From: Oscillospiraceae bacterium
GTDB lineage: Bacteria > Bacillota > Clostridia > Oscillospirales > Ruminococcaceae
NCBI GenBank assembly: GCA_016296505.1
Contig: JAEDJD010000001.1
Coordinates: 124,001 to 188,000, forward strand
Direction: 5' to 3'
DNA length: 64,000 nucleotides
Part shown: positions 34,400 to 42,536 of the stretch, piece by piece
Layout of the letters: the number at the start of each line of letters is the position of its first letter
Numbering within the stretch: position 1 is the stretch's first letter
Made by a program: the position numbers and the translations under genes
The notes under the pieces: generated by a model
Told to the model about the DNA's origin: nothing
The model's input: only the letters and a program-made list of their open reading frames with translations
Database searches by the model: none

Positions 34400-36436
34400 T
34401 TGCTGAAACGATGGAAAATAGGCGAACCGGACAGCAAAAAAGCAGAACAGCTTCGACGACAGGGTAGTATTTCGCAGCTTTGTGCAGAGGTGCTGGTTTC
34501 GCGCGGCATCGAAAATATCGAACGTGCAGCAGAATTACTGAATGTGTCGGAAATGACAGATCCGTTTTTGCTGAAGGATATGGATCGTGCAGTGGAACGT
34601 ATTTTGGCGGCAGTGGACAGTGGCGAGCGAATATGCGTTTACGGCGATTACGATTGCGACGGCGTGACTGCGACAGTCATGCTGACGGATTGGCTGCTCT
34701 GTGCCGGCGCTGATGTAACATGGTACATTCCAACGCGCAAAGAAGGCTATGGAATGCGCGAGGAGCAGATACGCCGTCTGCACGATGAAGGTGTTTCACT
34801 GATTATTACGGTCGATAACGGCATTTCAGCAATTGACGAGGCAAAGTTGATCCGAGAGCTTGGCATGGAACTGGTCGTTACCGATCATCACCGTGCCGGC
34901 GATGTATTGCCGGAGGCGGTTGCGGTGGTGGATCCGTTTCGTCCGGACTGTACATCGCCGTATAAGACGATCTGCGGCGCAGTCGTTGTATTAAAGCTGA
35001 TTTCTGCGCTGGACGGCGGAGAATGGGAACCTGCACTGGAACAATTCGGTGATCTGGCTGCGCTTGCAACGATTGCGGATGTGATGCCGCTGGATGGTGA
35101 AAACAGGTTTATTGTGCAAACCGGCTTAAAACTGCTTGTCAATACCGATCGAATGGGACTGATTTCTCTGATGGCGGTCTGCGGAATGGCAGATGGCGAA
35201 CCGATTACCGCACAGACTGCGGCGTTTCAGTTGATTCCGCGCATCAATGCAGCAGGCAGATTTGCCACTGCTACGCTTGCCGCTAAGCTTTTGCTGACCG
35301 ATGATCCAGAGGAAGCGCAAATTCTTGCCGGCGAGATTCACTCGCTGAATCAGGAACGTCGTGCGACAGAGCAGGAGATCATTGAACAGATTCTGGATGA
35401 AATTCGTCGTGCACCGGAACTGCTGCACGCACGCGTATTGGTCTTTGCTGGGGAAAACTGGCACCATGGCGTGATTGGTATTGTTGCGGCGCGGCTGATG
35501 GAGCGTTTCGGAAAGCCATGTTTTCTCATGGCGAGGGAAGCGGACGGCTTTCGTGGTTCAGCGCGTAGTTTTGGGGATTTTTCGGTGTTTGAATGTTTGA
35601 AAGCCTGCGCTTCGCATTTGCTGCGTTACGGCGGACATACTAGTGCAGGCGGCTTCACCGTAACAGAATCCGAGAAAGACGCATTTTGTATGGCGATCCA
35701 GTCTTATGCGGCAGAGTATAATCCGGTGATGCCTGTCATGACGGCAGAGGCAGTACGCGCACTCGATCCGCAGACGCTGACGCCGGAAAATGTCGAGGGA
35801 CTATCCATATTGGAACCATTCGGTATGGGAAATCCGAAGCCGATGTTTGTTTTGAATCAAATGCTTGTGACCGAGGTTTTGCCGCTGTCGGGCGGTGTAC
35901 ATACAAAGCTGCGGCTGCGCAGCGACAATGTGCAGCATGAAGTATTGATGTTCCGTTTCAGACCGGAAGAAACCGGTATTACGTCAGGGATGCAGATTGA
36001 TGTACTGATCTCTGCGGACGTCAAGGAATATATGGGCAGACAATCTCTGACGCTTCGCGTGGAGGATTGGCGTATTTCACAGGCAGCGCAGGAACAGGCA
36101 ATCGCTGCACAGGCTGCATACGACGCCTATTGCCGCGGTGAAAAGCTTCCGTCGCCAGCCTATTACCAGAGAATGTGTCCGCACAGGAAAGATCTGGTGG
36201 CGGTATATCAGATCGTGCAGCGGATGCCGATGACCATTTCTCAGATCTGCACGCTGCTGAAGGATAAGGGCATGAATCGCTGCCGCGCCCGTATGATCGC
36301 GGATATTTTCAGAGAACTGAATCTGCTTAGCTATGATGCTGTTACCGAGACGCTTGCTAAGTGTTCGGTGACGCAGAAACGAGAGTTGAATGAATCCGAA
36401 GCATATCGGAAAATATATACAATGACTGTGCAGTGA
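34400..36436 (+). CDS. recJ: Single-stranded-DNA exonuclease RecJ
   Basis: This 678-residue DHH-family nuclease has the metal-binding motifs GDYDCDGVTA (82-91), TVDNGIS and VVTDHHRAGD, and the DHHA1 motif RYGGHTSAGGF, then an OB-like domain and a C-terminal extension. RecJ degrades single-stranded DNA 5' to 3' in recombination and repair. The start is a TTG at 34400 after a GGGGTGG site; no suitable ATG lies in frame nearby. It heads an operon with rel, a hydrolase and hemZ. Confidence 0.93.
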   Translation: MLKRWKIGEPDSKKAEQLRRQGSISQLCAEVLVSRGIENIERAAELLNVSEMTDPFLLKDMDRAVERILAAVDSGERICVYGDYDCDGVTATVMLTDWLLCAGADVTWYIPTRKEGYGMREEQIRRLHDEGVSLIITVDNGISAIDEAKLIRELGMELVVTDHHRAGDVLPEAVAVVDPFRPDCTSPYKTICGAVVVLKLISALDGGEWEPALEQFGDLAALATIADVMPLDGENRFIVQTGLKLLVNTDRMGLISLMAVCGMADGEPITAQTAAFQLIPRINAAGRFATATLAAKLLLTDDPEEAQILAGEIHSLNQERRATEQEIIEQILDEIRRAPELLHARVLVFAGENWHHGVIGIVAARLMERFGKPCFLMAREADGFRGSARSFGDFSVFECLKACASHLLRYGGHTSAGGFTVTESEKDAFCMAIQSYAAEYNPVMPVMTAEAVRALDPQTLTPENVEGLSILEPFGMGNPKPMFVLNQMLVTEVLPLSGGVHTKLRLRSDNVQHEVLMFRFRPEETGITSGMQIDVLISADVKEYMGRQSLTLRVEDWRISQAAQEQAIAAQAAYDAYCRGEKLPSPAYYQRMCPHRKDLVAVYQIVQRMPMTISQICTLLKDKGMNRCRARMIADIFRELNLLSYDAVTETLAKCSVTQKRELNESEAYRKIYTMTVQ

Positions 36437-36515
36437 ACGGACTTGCTTTGACAGTCTTGTACATTGTGTGTGATATTTTTGGATGTGTGTGACATGACAG
36501 AAAGGAGAGCTTCTT

Positions 36516-38729
36516 ATGCCGGATTTTCATAATGAGACATATACGATTGATATGATAATCGCAAAAATTCTGACCGATGATCGACAGTATGATATCAGCA
36601 AGCTGATTGCCGCGTATGAATATGCAGCACAGTGTCACGAAGGACAGGTACGTTCTTCGGGTGAGCCGTATATCGTACATCCGGTTTCGGTTGCGTACAT
36701 CCTGCTGGAACTCGGCATGGATACCGATACGCTTTGCGCAGCGCTTCTGCATGATGTTGTGGAGGATACGGAGGCAACACGCGAGGATGTACAAAAAAGA
36801 TTCGGTCACGATGTTGCGATGCTGGTCGAGGGTGTGACGAAGCTTGCGAAAGTGCCAACCTTTTCAAAGGAGCAGCAGCAGGCGGAAAATGTCATGAAAA
36901 TCTTGCTTGCAATGTCACAGGATATTCGGGTTATGATTATCAAACTGGCAGACCGTCTGCACAATATGCGTACCTTGCAGTATCGTCCGGATTATAAGCA
37001 GCACAATACTGCCTTTGAAACGATGAATGTCTATGCGCCGATTGCACACCGTCTTGGCATTTCATCGGTACAGGAGCAACTGGAAGATTGGTCTTTCTAT
37101 TATTTGGATCCGTTTGCATATGCGGAAATTGAAAGCCTGCTCGAAAATAAAAAAGAGGAGCGCGAGGCGTTCATCAAGAGGATAAAGGCGCGGATTGCAG
37201 AGCGAATCCGTTCGCTGGATTTTGTGACGACGCCACAGATTGACGGACGCGTTAAGAGTATATATGGCATTTATAAAAAGCTGTACATCAACCATAAAAC
37301 CATTGATGAGATTTATGATAAATATGCAGTTCGCGTGATCGTGACGACAATCAATGACTGCTATAGCGTACTTGGACTGATTCATGATATGTTCCGACCG
37401 ATACCAAACCGGTTTAAGGATTATATTGCGAATCCAAAAGCGAACGGCTATCAATCTCTGCATACATCTGTGCTTGGCAGAGAGGGCATACCGTTTGAGG
37501 TGCAGATCCGTACATGGGAGATGCACGCAAATGCCGAATATGGCGTAGCAGCGCACTGGAAGTATAAGGAACGGATCGAAGGTAATTCGGTCATGGACAC
37601 GCGCATTGCGTGGATCCGACAGGTTTTGGAAACGCAGCAGGCGAGTGATGATCCGGAGGAGCTTGTTGCAACGATCAAGAATGATATTGCGCCGGATGAT
37701 GTTGTCGTTATGACGCCGAAGGGTGAGCCGGTCAGTCTGCCGATTGGTTCAACGGTTATTGATTTTGCATATCATATTCATACGCAGATCGGTCACAAGT
37801 GCATCGGTGCAAAGGTGGACGGCAAAATCGTTCAGCTTTCTTACCGTTTGAATACGGGCGAAATTTGTGAGATTCAGACGACCAAGGATCCGAACAAGGG
37901 TCCGAACCGTAACTGGCTTGATATCGTCCGGACAAGTGAGGCGCGTGCGAAGATTCGTTCATGGTTTAAGCGTGAGCGTCGTGCGGAGAATATTGCTACC
38001 GGAAAAGCGAGTATTGAACGTGAATGCCGGCGTATGCATATTCAGATGACGCCGGAGCAGCTTTCGATGATTGTTCGTGAAAATCTGCATCAGCCGAATT
38101 GCGAGACGTTGGATGATTTCTTTGCGGCAGTCGGCTACGGCGGCATTTCTTTGATCAAAACGATGCCGCGCATTCGTGAATACTATATCAAGCGCTTTGC
38201 ATCTGCGGAGCCGCAGACGCCAATGCAGGAGCAGCTTTCCGAGCTTCGTCAGCCGACAAAAAGCAGCACTGGCATTATCGTGGACGGTGTTGACAATGTG
38301 GAACTAAAGCTTGCGCGTTGCTGTTCGCCGCTTCAGGGAGAGAAAATCGTCGGGTTTACGACGATGGGACACGGCATTACAATTCATAAGCAGCAGTGCC
38401 GGAAATATCAGGAGGCACTTGCGAAAAATTCGCCGGAGGAGATGAATCGCTGGGTTGTAGCGACTTGGGCGTCCAATGCGCCTGCGTCCGAAATGAAAGC
38501 GAATATTGAAATCCTTTGTGTCAACAGCATCAATCTGCTGCATGATGTTTCACAGGTGATCGGAGAGGTGCATCTGCCGGTTTCAAATTTTAATTTGCAT
38601 ATGAAGAAAAATGGAGACGCATTGATTCATGCAACAGTACTGGTCAGTTCGACGGAACAGCTGGACACGCTTCTGAATCGTTTGCGTACTGTCCGCGATG
38701 TCATTTCCGCTGACAGAGCCGCGTATTGA
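36516..38729 (+). CDS. rel: Bifunctional (p)ppGpp synthetase/hydrolase
   Basis: This 737-residue stringent-response enzyme has all the domains of long RelA/SpoT proteins: the HD hydrolase (HD at 79-80 in LLHDVVEDTE), the synthetase with RVKSIYGIYKK and FKDYIANPKANGYQSLHT, the TGS domain (from about 385, VMTPKGEPVSLP), a conserved Cys region (ELKLARCCSPLQGEKIVGF) and a C-terminal ACT domain. The RxKD form of the synthetase loop (RFKD) and the intact HD pair argue for a bifunctional enzyme. It makes and breaks (p)ppGpp in the cytoplasm in response to uncharged tRNA. AAAGGAG precedes the ATG. Confidence 0.96.
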   Translation: MPDFHNETYTIDMIIAKILTDDRQYDISKLIAAYEYAAQCHEGQVRSSGEPYIVHPVSVAYILLELGMDTDTLCAALLHDVVEDTEATREDVQKRFGHDVAMLVEGVTKLAKVPTFSKEQQQAENVMKILLAMSQDIRVMIIKLADRLHNMRTLQYRPDYKQHNTAFETMNVYAPIAHRLGISSVQEQLEDWSFYYLDPFAYAEIESLLENKKEEREAFIKRIKARIAERIRSLDFVTTPQIDGRVKSIYGIYKKLYINHKTIDEIYDKYAVRVIVTTINDCYSVLGLIHDMFRPIPNRFKDYIANPKANGYQSLHTSVLGREGIPFEVQIRTWEMHANAEYGVAAHWKYKERIEGNSVMDTRIAWIRQVLETQQASDDPEELVATIKNDIAPDDVVVMTPKGEPVSLPIGSTVIDFAYHIHTQIGHKCIGAKVDGKIVQLSYRLNTGEICEIQTTKDPNKGPNRNWLDIVRTSEARAKIRSWFKRERRAENIATGKASIERECRRMHIQMTPEQLSMIVRENLHQPNCETLDDFFAAVGYGGISLIKTMPRIREYYIKRFASAEPQTPMQEQLSELRQPTKSSTGIIVDGVDNVELKLARCCSPLQGEKIVGFTTMGHGITIHKQQCRKYQEALAKNSPEEMNRWVVATWASNAPASEMKANIEILCVNSINLLHDVSQVIGEVHLPVSNFNLHMKKNGDALIHATVLVSSTEQLDTLLNRLRTVRDVISADRAAY

Positions 38730-38783
38730 GATTGCATCATAATACAAAAGTAAGAAATGCAGAAACAAAGGAGAAATCATTCC

Positions 38784-39425
38784 ATGCTGAATATCAAAAA
38801 ACTGCCGGTCGGAGAATTGGAAGCAAATTGCTTTCTGGTATTTGACAGCCAAAAGAATGCTGTCATCATAGATCCGGGTGCAGAGCCGGATACCATTCGC
38901 TCAGAGATTCATTCGCTCGGTATCAAGCCGCTGGCGATCTTGCTGACGCACGCGCATTTCGATCATTTTGGCGCGGCGGCGGAGCTGATCGAAACCGATC
39001 AGATACCGCTTTATGTGCATACGCTTGACCGTCCGCTCGTTGTATCAACGGAATATTCGCTTGCCGTACAGCTTGGTTTTGGTGCGATGTATCGCTGTCC
39101 GGATGAAAAATATATCCATACGTTTGAGGATAATGATATTTTGAAGTTTTCAGATGAACTGGAATTTCTTGTCATACATACCCCGGGCCATTCGCCGGGC
39201 AGCTCCTGCTTCCGGCATGGAGATATTCTCTTCTCCGGCGATACGCTGTTTCGGGACGCTGTCGGCAGAGTGGATTTTCAAGGCGGCAATATCCGCGATA
39301 TGCGTCAATCGCTTGCACGGCTTGGCGCTCTGGAAGGCGATTGTAAGGTATATGCTGGACATTATCTCGAAACGACGTTGGAGCATGAACGTGTATTCGG
39401 GCATTATCTGATACCGAGAAAATGA
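38784..39425 (+). CDS. Glyoxalase II-like metallo-hydrolase
   Basis: This 213-residue MBL-fold protein has the metal motif THAHFDH, then HTPGHSPGSSCF, FSGDTLFRDAVGR and the terminal histidine in YAGHYLETTLEHE. All seven metal ligands expected for the hydroxyacylglutathione hydrolase-like group are present. Many Firmicutes carry this gene between rel and hemZ. The substrate is not established for this clade, as Clostridia often lack glutathione. The start at 38784 follows AGGAG; its stop overlaps hemZ by four bases. Confidence 0.9.
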   Translation: MLNIKKLPVGELEANCFLVFDSQKNAVIIDPGAEPDTIRSEIHSLGIKPLAILLTHAHFDHFGAAAELIETDQIPLYVHTLDRPLVVSTEYSLAVQLGFGAMYRCPDEKYIHTFEDNDILKFSDELEFLVIHTPGHSPGSSCFRHGDILFSGDTLFRDAVGRVDFQGGNIRDMRQSLARLGALEGDCKVYAGHYLETTLEHERVFGHYLIPRK

Positions 39426-40918
39426 GCATATCACGAAAAAACGAGCTGTCAGAACGGAGGCGGACTGCTTTGGTCATTCACACATACGGACATAGCCGCA
39501 CATATGAAATGGAAGCGCTGCTCAAGCTGTTTCGACCGGCGGAAAAATTTGCGTTTTCAATCGAATTGGAGCCGCCTGCGGAGGATGAATATTTTTCTGC
39601 GGTCGTGCTTCCGGAAGCGGATGGACTGCATCTGGTATGTCGGGTGAATCTCAACGGTGAACTGCGCCGCAGCGAAAAAAATCTATCCGTGGATACGCCG
39701 AATAACGTTCTTGATCGGGAGATTTCAGGATTAAGCTATCCGATGTTCTGCGAACTGACCGGCATTCAGCCGGCATGGGGGATGCTGACAGGCATCCGTC
39801 CTGTAAATCTGCTGCGAAAATTTACGGAGCGTACCGGCAGTCTTGCACAGGCGGCGGATGATTTTCGCAATGTCTGGTATGTGACAGATGAGAAAACGCA
39901 GCTTGCCACCGATATCCTTACAGTGCAGCAGCCGATTTTTGACGCTGCACCGAAAAAAAGCGTCGGAATATATGTTTCGATTCCATTTTGTCCGACGCGC
40001 TGTAAATACTGTTCATTTGTCAGCAATTCAGTTGCGCAGATGGGAAAGCTGATCCCGGAATACAATCAGTGCCTATATCGAGAGATTTCGCTTGTCAGTC
40101 AAATTGTTGACGATTTTGGGCTGATTGTGGATACCATTTACATCGGCGGCGGTACCCCGACTGCAATCGACCTCTATCAGCCGCTCGATTGGCTGCATCG
40201 TCATTTTGTGAATGGACAGCCGCTTCGGGAATTCACGGTCGAAGCGGGCAGACCGGATACGATTACGATGGAAAATCTTTCGCATCTGCGGCAGTTCGGC
40301 GTGACGCGCATCTCGGTTAATCCGCAGAGTTTTCAGGATCATGTGCTGCGGGCGGCAGGACGTCCGCACACCGCACAGGATACCGTCGAAAAATTTCTGC
40401 TGGCGCGTGAAATGGGCTTTGACAATATCAATATGGATTTGATTGCCGGCTTGCCAGAGGATACGGTACAGGGCTTCTATGAGAGCATCGACCGCGCGGT
40501 TGCGCTTGATCCGGAGAGCATTACGGTGCATTGTCTTTCTCTGAAAAAAGCAGCGGATTTCTACCAGAGTCTTTCGATGCCGGATGCAGAAGCCGTCAGC
40601 GAAATGGTCGATTATGCGCAGAAAACACTGACCGCCGCCGGTTATCGGCCGTATTATCTCTACCGGCAGAAGAATATGGCGGCAAATCTTGAAAACGTTG
40701 GCTATGCAAAGCCGGGATTTGAGAGCGCCTATAATGTCATGATGATGGACGATTCGCAGACGATTCTCGGCATCGGAGCAGGGGCATCGACGAAGGTGCT
40801 CGGCGGCAAACGCGGCATTGAACGCCTGACCGAATGCAAATATCCCTATGACTATCTTGCGCGGTTCGATGAACTGATGCAGGAAAAAGAAAAACAGCTT
40901 CGGGAGCTGCTGGGGTGA
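39422..40918 (+). CDS. hemZ: Radical SAM protein HemZ
   Basis: This 498-residue radical SAM enzyme has the Cys triad C190/C194/C197 in CPTRCKYCSF and the following motifs YIGGGTPTA, EAGRPDTI and RISVNPQSF of the HemN/HemZ group. An N-terminal domain of about 175 residues with SGLSYPMFCELTGI...TGIRPVNLLRK is specific to HemZ. It is named as a coproporphyrinogen III dehydrogenase, but in Clostridia that lack haem synthesis the true reaction is unclear. It is coupled to the upstream hydrolase (ATGA) and ends the recJ operon. Confidence 0.93.
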   Translation: MSISRKNELSERRRTALVIHTYGHSRTYEMEALLKLFRPAEKFAFSIELEPPAEDEYFSAVVLPEADGLHLVCRVNLNGELRRSEKNLSVDTPNNVLDREISGLSYPMFCELTGIQPAWGMLTGIRPVNLLRKFTERTGSLAQAADDFRNVWYVTDEKTQLATDILTVQQPIFDAAPKKSVGIYVSIPFCPTRCKYCSFVSNSVAQMGKLIPEYNQCLYREISLVSQIVDDFGLIVDTIYIGGGTPTAIDLYQPLDWLHRHFVNGQPLREFTVEAGRPDTITMENLSHLRQFGVTRISVNPQSFQDHVLRAAGRPHTAQDTVEKFLLAREMGFDNINMDLIAGLPEDTVQGFYESIDRAVALDPESITVHCLSLKKAADFYQSLSMPDAEAVSEMVDYAQKTLTAAGYRPYYLYRQKNMAANLENVGYAKPGFESAYNVMMMDDSQTILGIGAGASTKVLGGKRGIERLTECKYPYDYLARFDELMQEKEKQLRELLG

Positions 40919-40966
40919 ATAAGGTGTCTCCGACGGATCTATAATGAGGCTCCGCCTCAAACTCCG

Positions 40967-41000
40967 CCAGAGGGATACTATCCCTCTGGACTCCATTTTT
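40967..41000 (+). terminator. Terminator of hemZ
   Basis: A perfect 10-bp stem (40967-40976 with 40980-40989) is followed after six bases by TTTTT (40996-41000). Confidence 0.6.
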
Positions 41001-41002
41001 AT

Positions 41003-41184
41003 GGATGAATGAATAAGACATCACCGGAGCACAAAATAAAAGTTTGCAGGTTTCCAAAGGGCGGCGCCCTGCGATAGAGGGCGCCCCTAAGTGAATTGCA
41101 GAGCAATTCACAGACTGCCGTAACTGCTTAAGAATCCCATTTTGGGATGAATGCAAAAACATAACCGGAGCGCCGATATAAAAG
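41003..41184 (+). repeat. Pair of diverged direct repeats, 142-base spacing
   Basis: The copies at 41003-41042 and 41145-41184 share GGATGAATG, then ACAT, ACCGGAGC and ATAAAAG in the same order and nearly the same spacing. Each copy closely follows a perfect hairpin. Confidence 0.6.
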
Positions 41185-41257
41185 ATTGATTGCTCACGGT
41201 TTGCTTGCAAACCATTGCGCAACGATCAAAATGCCGATTGGAGAAGCTGGGATGCAT

Positions 41258-41617
41258 ATGAAAAATGATTATGTGCAAAAAATCCTTGTATGCTGTCAGA
41301 AAATGGAAGGCGTTTTGCTTCACAACCTTCCGATGTGAATATACAACAGATATTTTGACAAAATCAGAAAATATGCAAGAGCGCTCATTGATGAGGGGCG
41401 TGCTGCGGAGATTCTGCCCTATCTGCATGATGAGAACGTTTTGGTGCGGTATATCTTTGCAGGATTCTTTTTTCACTGCTATCCGGAGCAGTGCAGGGCA
41501 GTGCTGCAGGAATTGTCTGAGATGACAATCGCGACCGGTCTCCCGAAGCACTTGACAAGTATGTCCTTATCAGCAGAGATGGCTTTAGAAATCGGCATCC
41601 CGAAAGACTTTCCATAA
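41258..41617 (+). pseudogene. DUF2019-like gene with in-frame stop
   Basis: One reading frame from the ATG at 41258 to the TAA at 41615-41617 (119 codons) carries a single internal TGA at 41336-41338. After it the frame reads IYNRYFDKIRKYARALIDEG..., then ILPYLHDENVLVRYIFAGF and YPEQCRAVLQEL, which matches the pattern of DUF2019 proteins (HEAT-like helical repeats, an N-R-x-[YF]-D-K-I segment and an L-x-H-x-N-x-x-V-R motif). Before the stop it reads MKNDYVQKILVCCQKMEGVLLHNLPM. A single nonsense change in an otherwise open frame suggests recent inactivation. DUF2019-type proteins are sometimes found as immunity partners near toxins; no toxin gene is visible here. The family call is from memory of the pattern. 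Confidence 0.65.
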
Positions 41618-41644
41618 TTATGATCGACTGAAAAGAGGTTTCAA

Positions 41645-42421
41645 ATGACCACATATATCGACATCGGGCTGAATCTGTTTTGCAGGCAGTTCAAAGAGCC
41701 GGACCGCGTGATCTCGGATGCGGCGGCGGAGGGCGTTGCCTGCATCCTGACCGGCTCGGATATGAAAGAAAATGAATCGGTGCAGCGCTATGTGCAGTCG
41801 CACGCGTGCTGGGGTACCTGCGGCATTCATCCGCACAATGCAGATGACGCGAAACCGGAAGATTTTATTCGCATCCGCGAGATTGTGACGCAGAATCCGA
41901 AGATCGTGGCGGTGGGAGAGTGCGGACTGGATTATGACCGTATGTTTTCAACGCGGGAAAATCAGCTCCGCTGCTTTGATCGCCACATCAAGCTTGCGGA
42001 GGAACTGGAAAAGCCACTCTTTCTGCATGAACGCGATGCGTCAAAGGATTTCATTGCACGGATGAGGCAACATCCGGAACAGTGCAGACGTTCGGTTGTA
42101 CATTGCTTTACAGGAGATGCAAAGACGCTGAAAGTCTATCTGGACATGGGCTTTTTCATTGGTATTACAGGCTGGATTTGTGATGATCGGCGAGGGAAAG
42201 CGTTGCGAGAAGCGGTCAGAATGATTCCCTTTGACCGTGTGATGCTCGAAACGGACGCGCCCTACCTGACGCCCAAAAACGTCAAGGGACTCGGAAATAT
42301 CAATGTTCCGCAGAATATTCGCTATGTGGCAGCGGAGCTTGCCAAACATATGAACATGGATGAAACGGAACTGACGGCACAGATTCTGGAAAATACGCGC
42401 CGTTTTTTCGGATTCGACTGA
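41645..42421 (+). CDS. tatD: TatD-family metal-dependent DNase
   Basis: This 258-residue TIM-barrel hydrolase opens with TYIDIGLNLFCRQF, followed by GIHPHNADD, VAVGECGLDYDR, VVHCFTGD, IGITGWICDDRRGK and LETDAPYL. The DIGxN start and the GITGWxCDxRRG segment are the form seen in Escherichia TatD itself rather than the YcfH/TatD-like form (HxH at the start) more usual in Firmicutes. TatD proteins are 3'-5' exonucleases with a role in DNA repair. An AAGAGG site precedes the ATG. It directly follows the broken DUF2019-like gene. Confidence 0.93.
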   Translation: MTTYIDIGLNLFCRQFKEPDRVISDAAAEGVACILTGSDMKENESVQRYVQSHACWGTCGIHPHNADDAKPEDFIRIREIVTQNPKIVAVGECGLDYDRMFSTRENQLRCFDRHIKLAEELEKPLFLHERDASKDFIARMRQHPEQCRRSVVHCFTGDAKTLKVYLDMGFFIGITGWICDDRRGKALREAVRMIPFDRVMLETDAPYLTPKNVKGLGNINVPQNIRYVAAELAKHMNMDETELTAQILENTRRFFGFD

Positions 42422-42432
42422 ATCGTTCAGCG

Positions 42433-42456
42433 GCAGATTTTGGCGGCAAAATCCGC
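42433..42456. terminator. Possible weak terminator after tatD
   Basis: A 10-bp stem with one mismatch (42433-42442 with 42447-42456) and a GCGG loop follows the tatD stop by 11 bases, but no T run follows, so the call is tentative. Confidence 0.35.
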
Positions 42457-42466
42457 ACAAATGTGC

Positions 42467-42495
42467 TTTACATTTTCATTGCTTTGTGCTATAAT
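42467..42495 (+). promoter_or_regulatory. Promoter of the yfhO-Nudix operon
   Basis: TTTACA (42467-42472) and TATAAT (42490-42495) are separated by 17 bases. Confidence 0.8.
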
Positions 42496-42536
42496 AGAAA
42501 CATATATTCCTGAATAGAAAAAAGGTGGAGATACAA

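Larger units (their letters stand above)
40919..41257. other. Noncoding region packed with perfect hairpins
   Basis: These 339 bases contain six perfect or near-perfect inverted repeats: 40945-40959, 40967-40989, 41063-41085, 41091-41111, 41134-41148 and 41198-41213. A diverged direct repeat of about 40 bases occurs at 41003-41042 and 41145-41184 (shared core GGATGAATG, ACCGGAGC and ATAAAAG), a spacing of 142 bases. No ORF is credible. The layout suggests a repeat element inserted after hemZ. Confidence 0.65.

Noticed and set aside
40919..41257. CRISPR array or tRNA genes in the hairpin-rich region
   Set aside because: The hairpins differ from each other, there are only two direct-repeat copies, and no cloverleaf or TTC-arm pattern is present.
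41336..41338. TGA read as selenocysteine in the DUF2019-like frame
   Set aside because: The family is not a known selenoprotein, the position is not redox-like, and no selenocysteine insertion structure was evident. A nonsense mutation is simpler.
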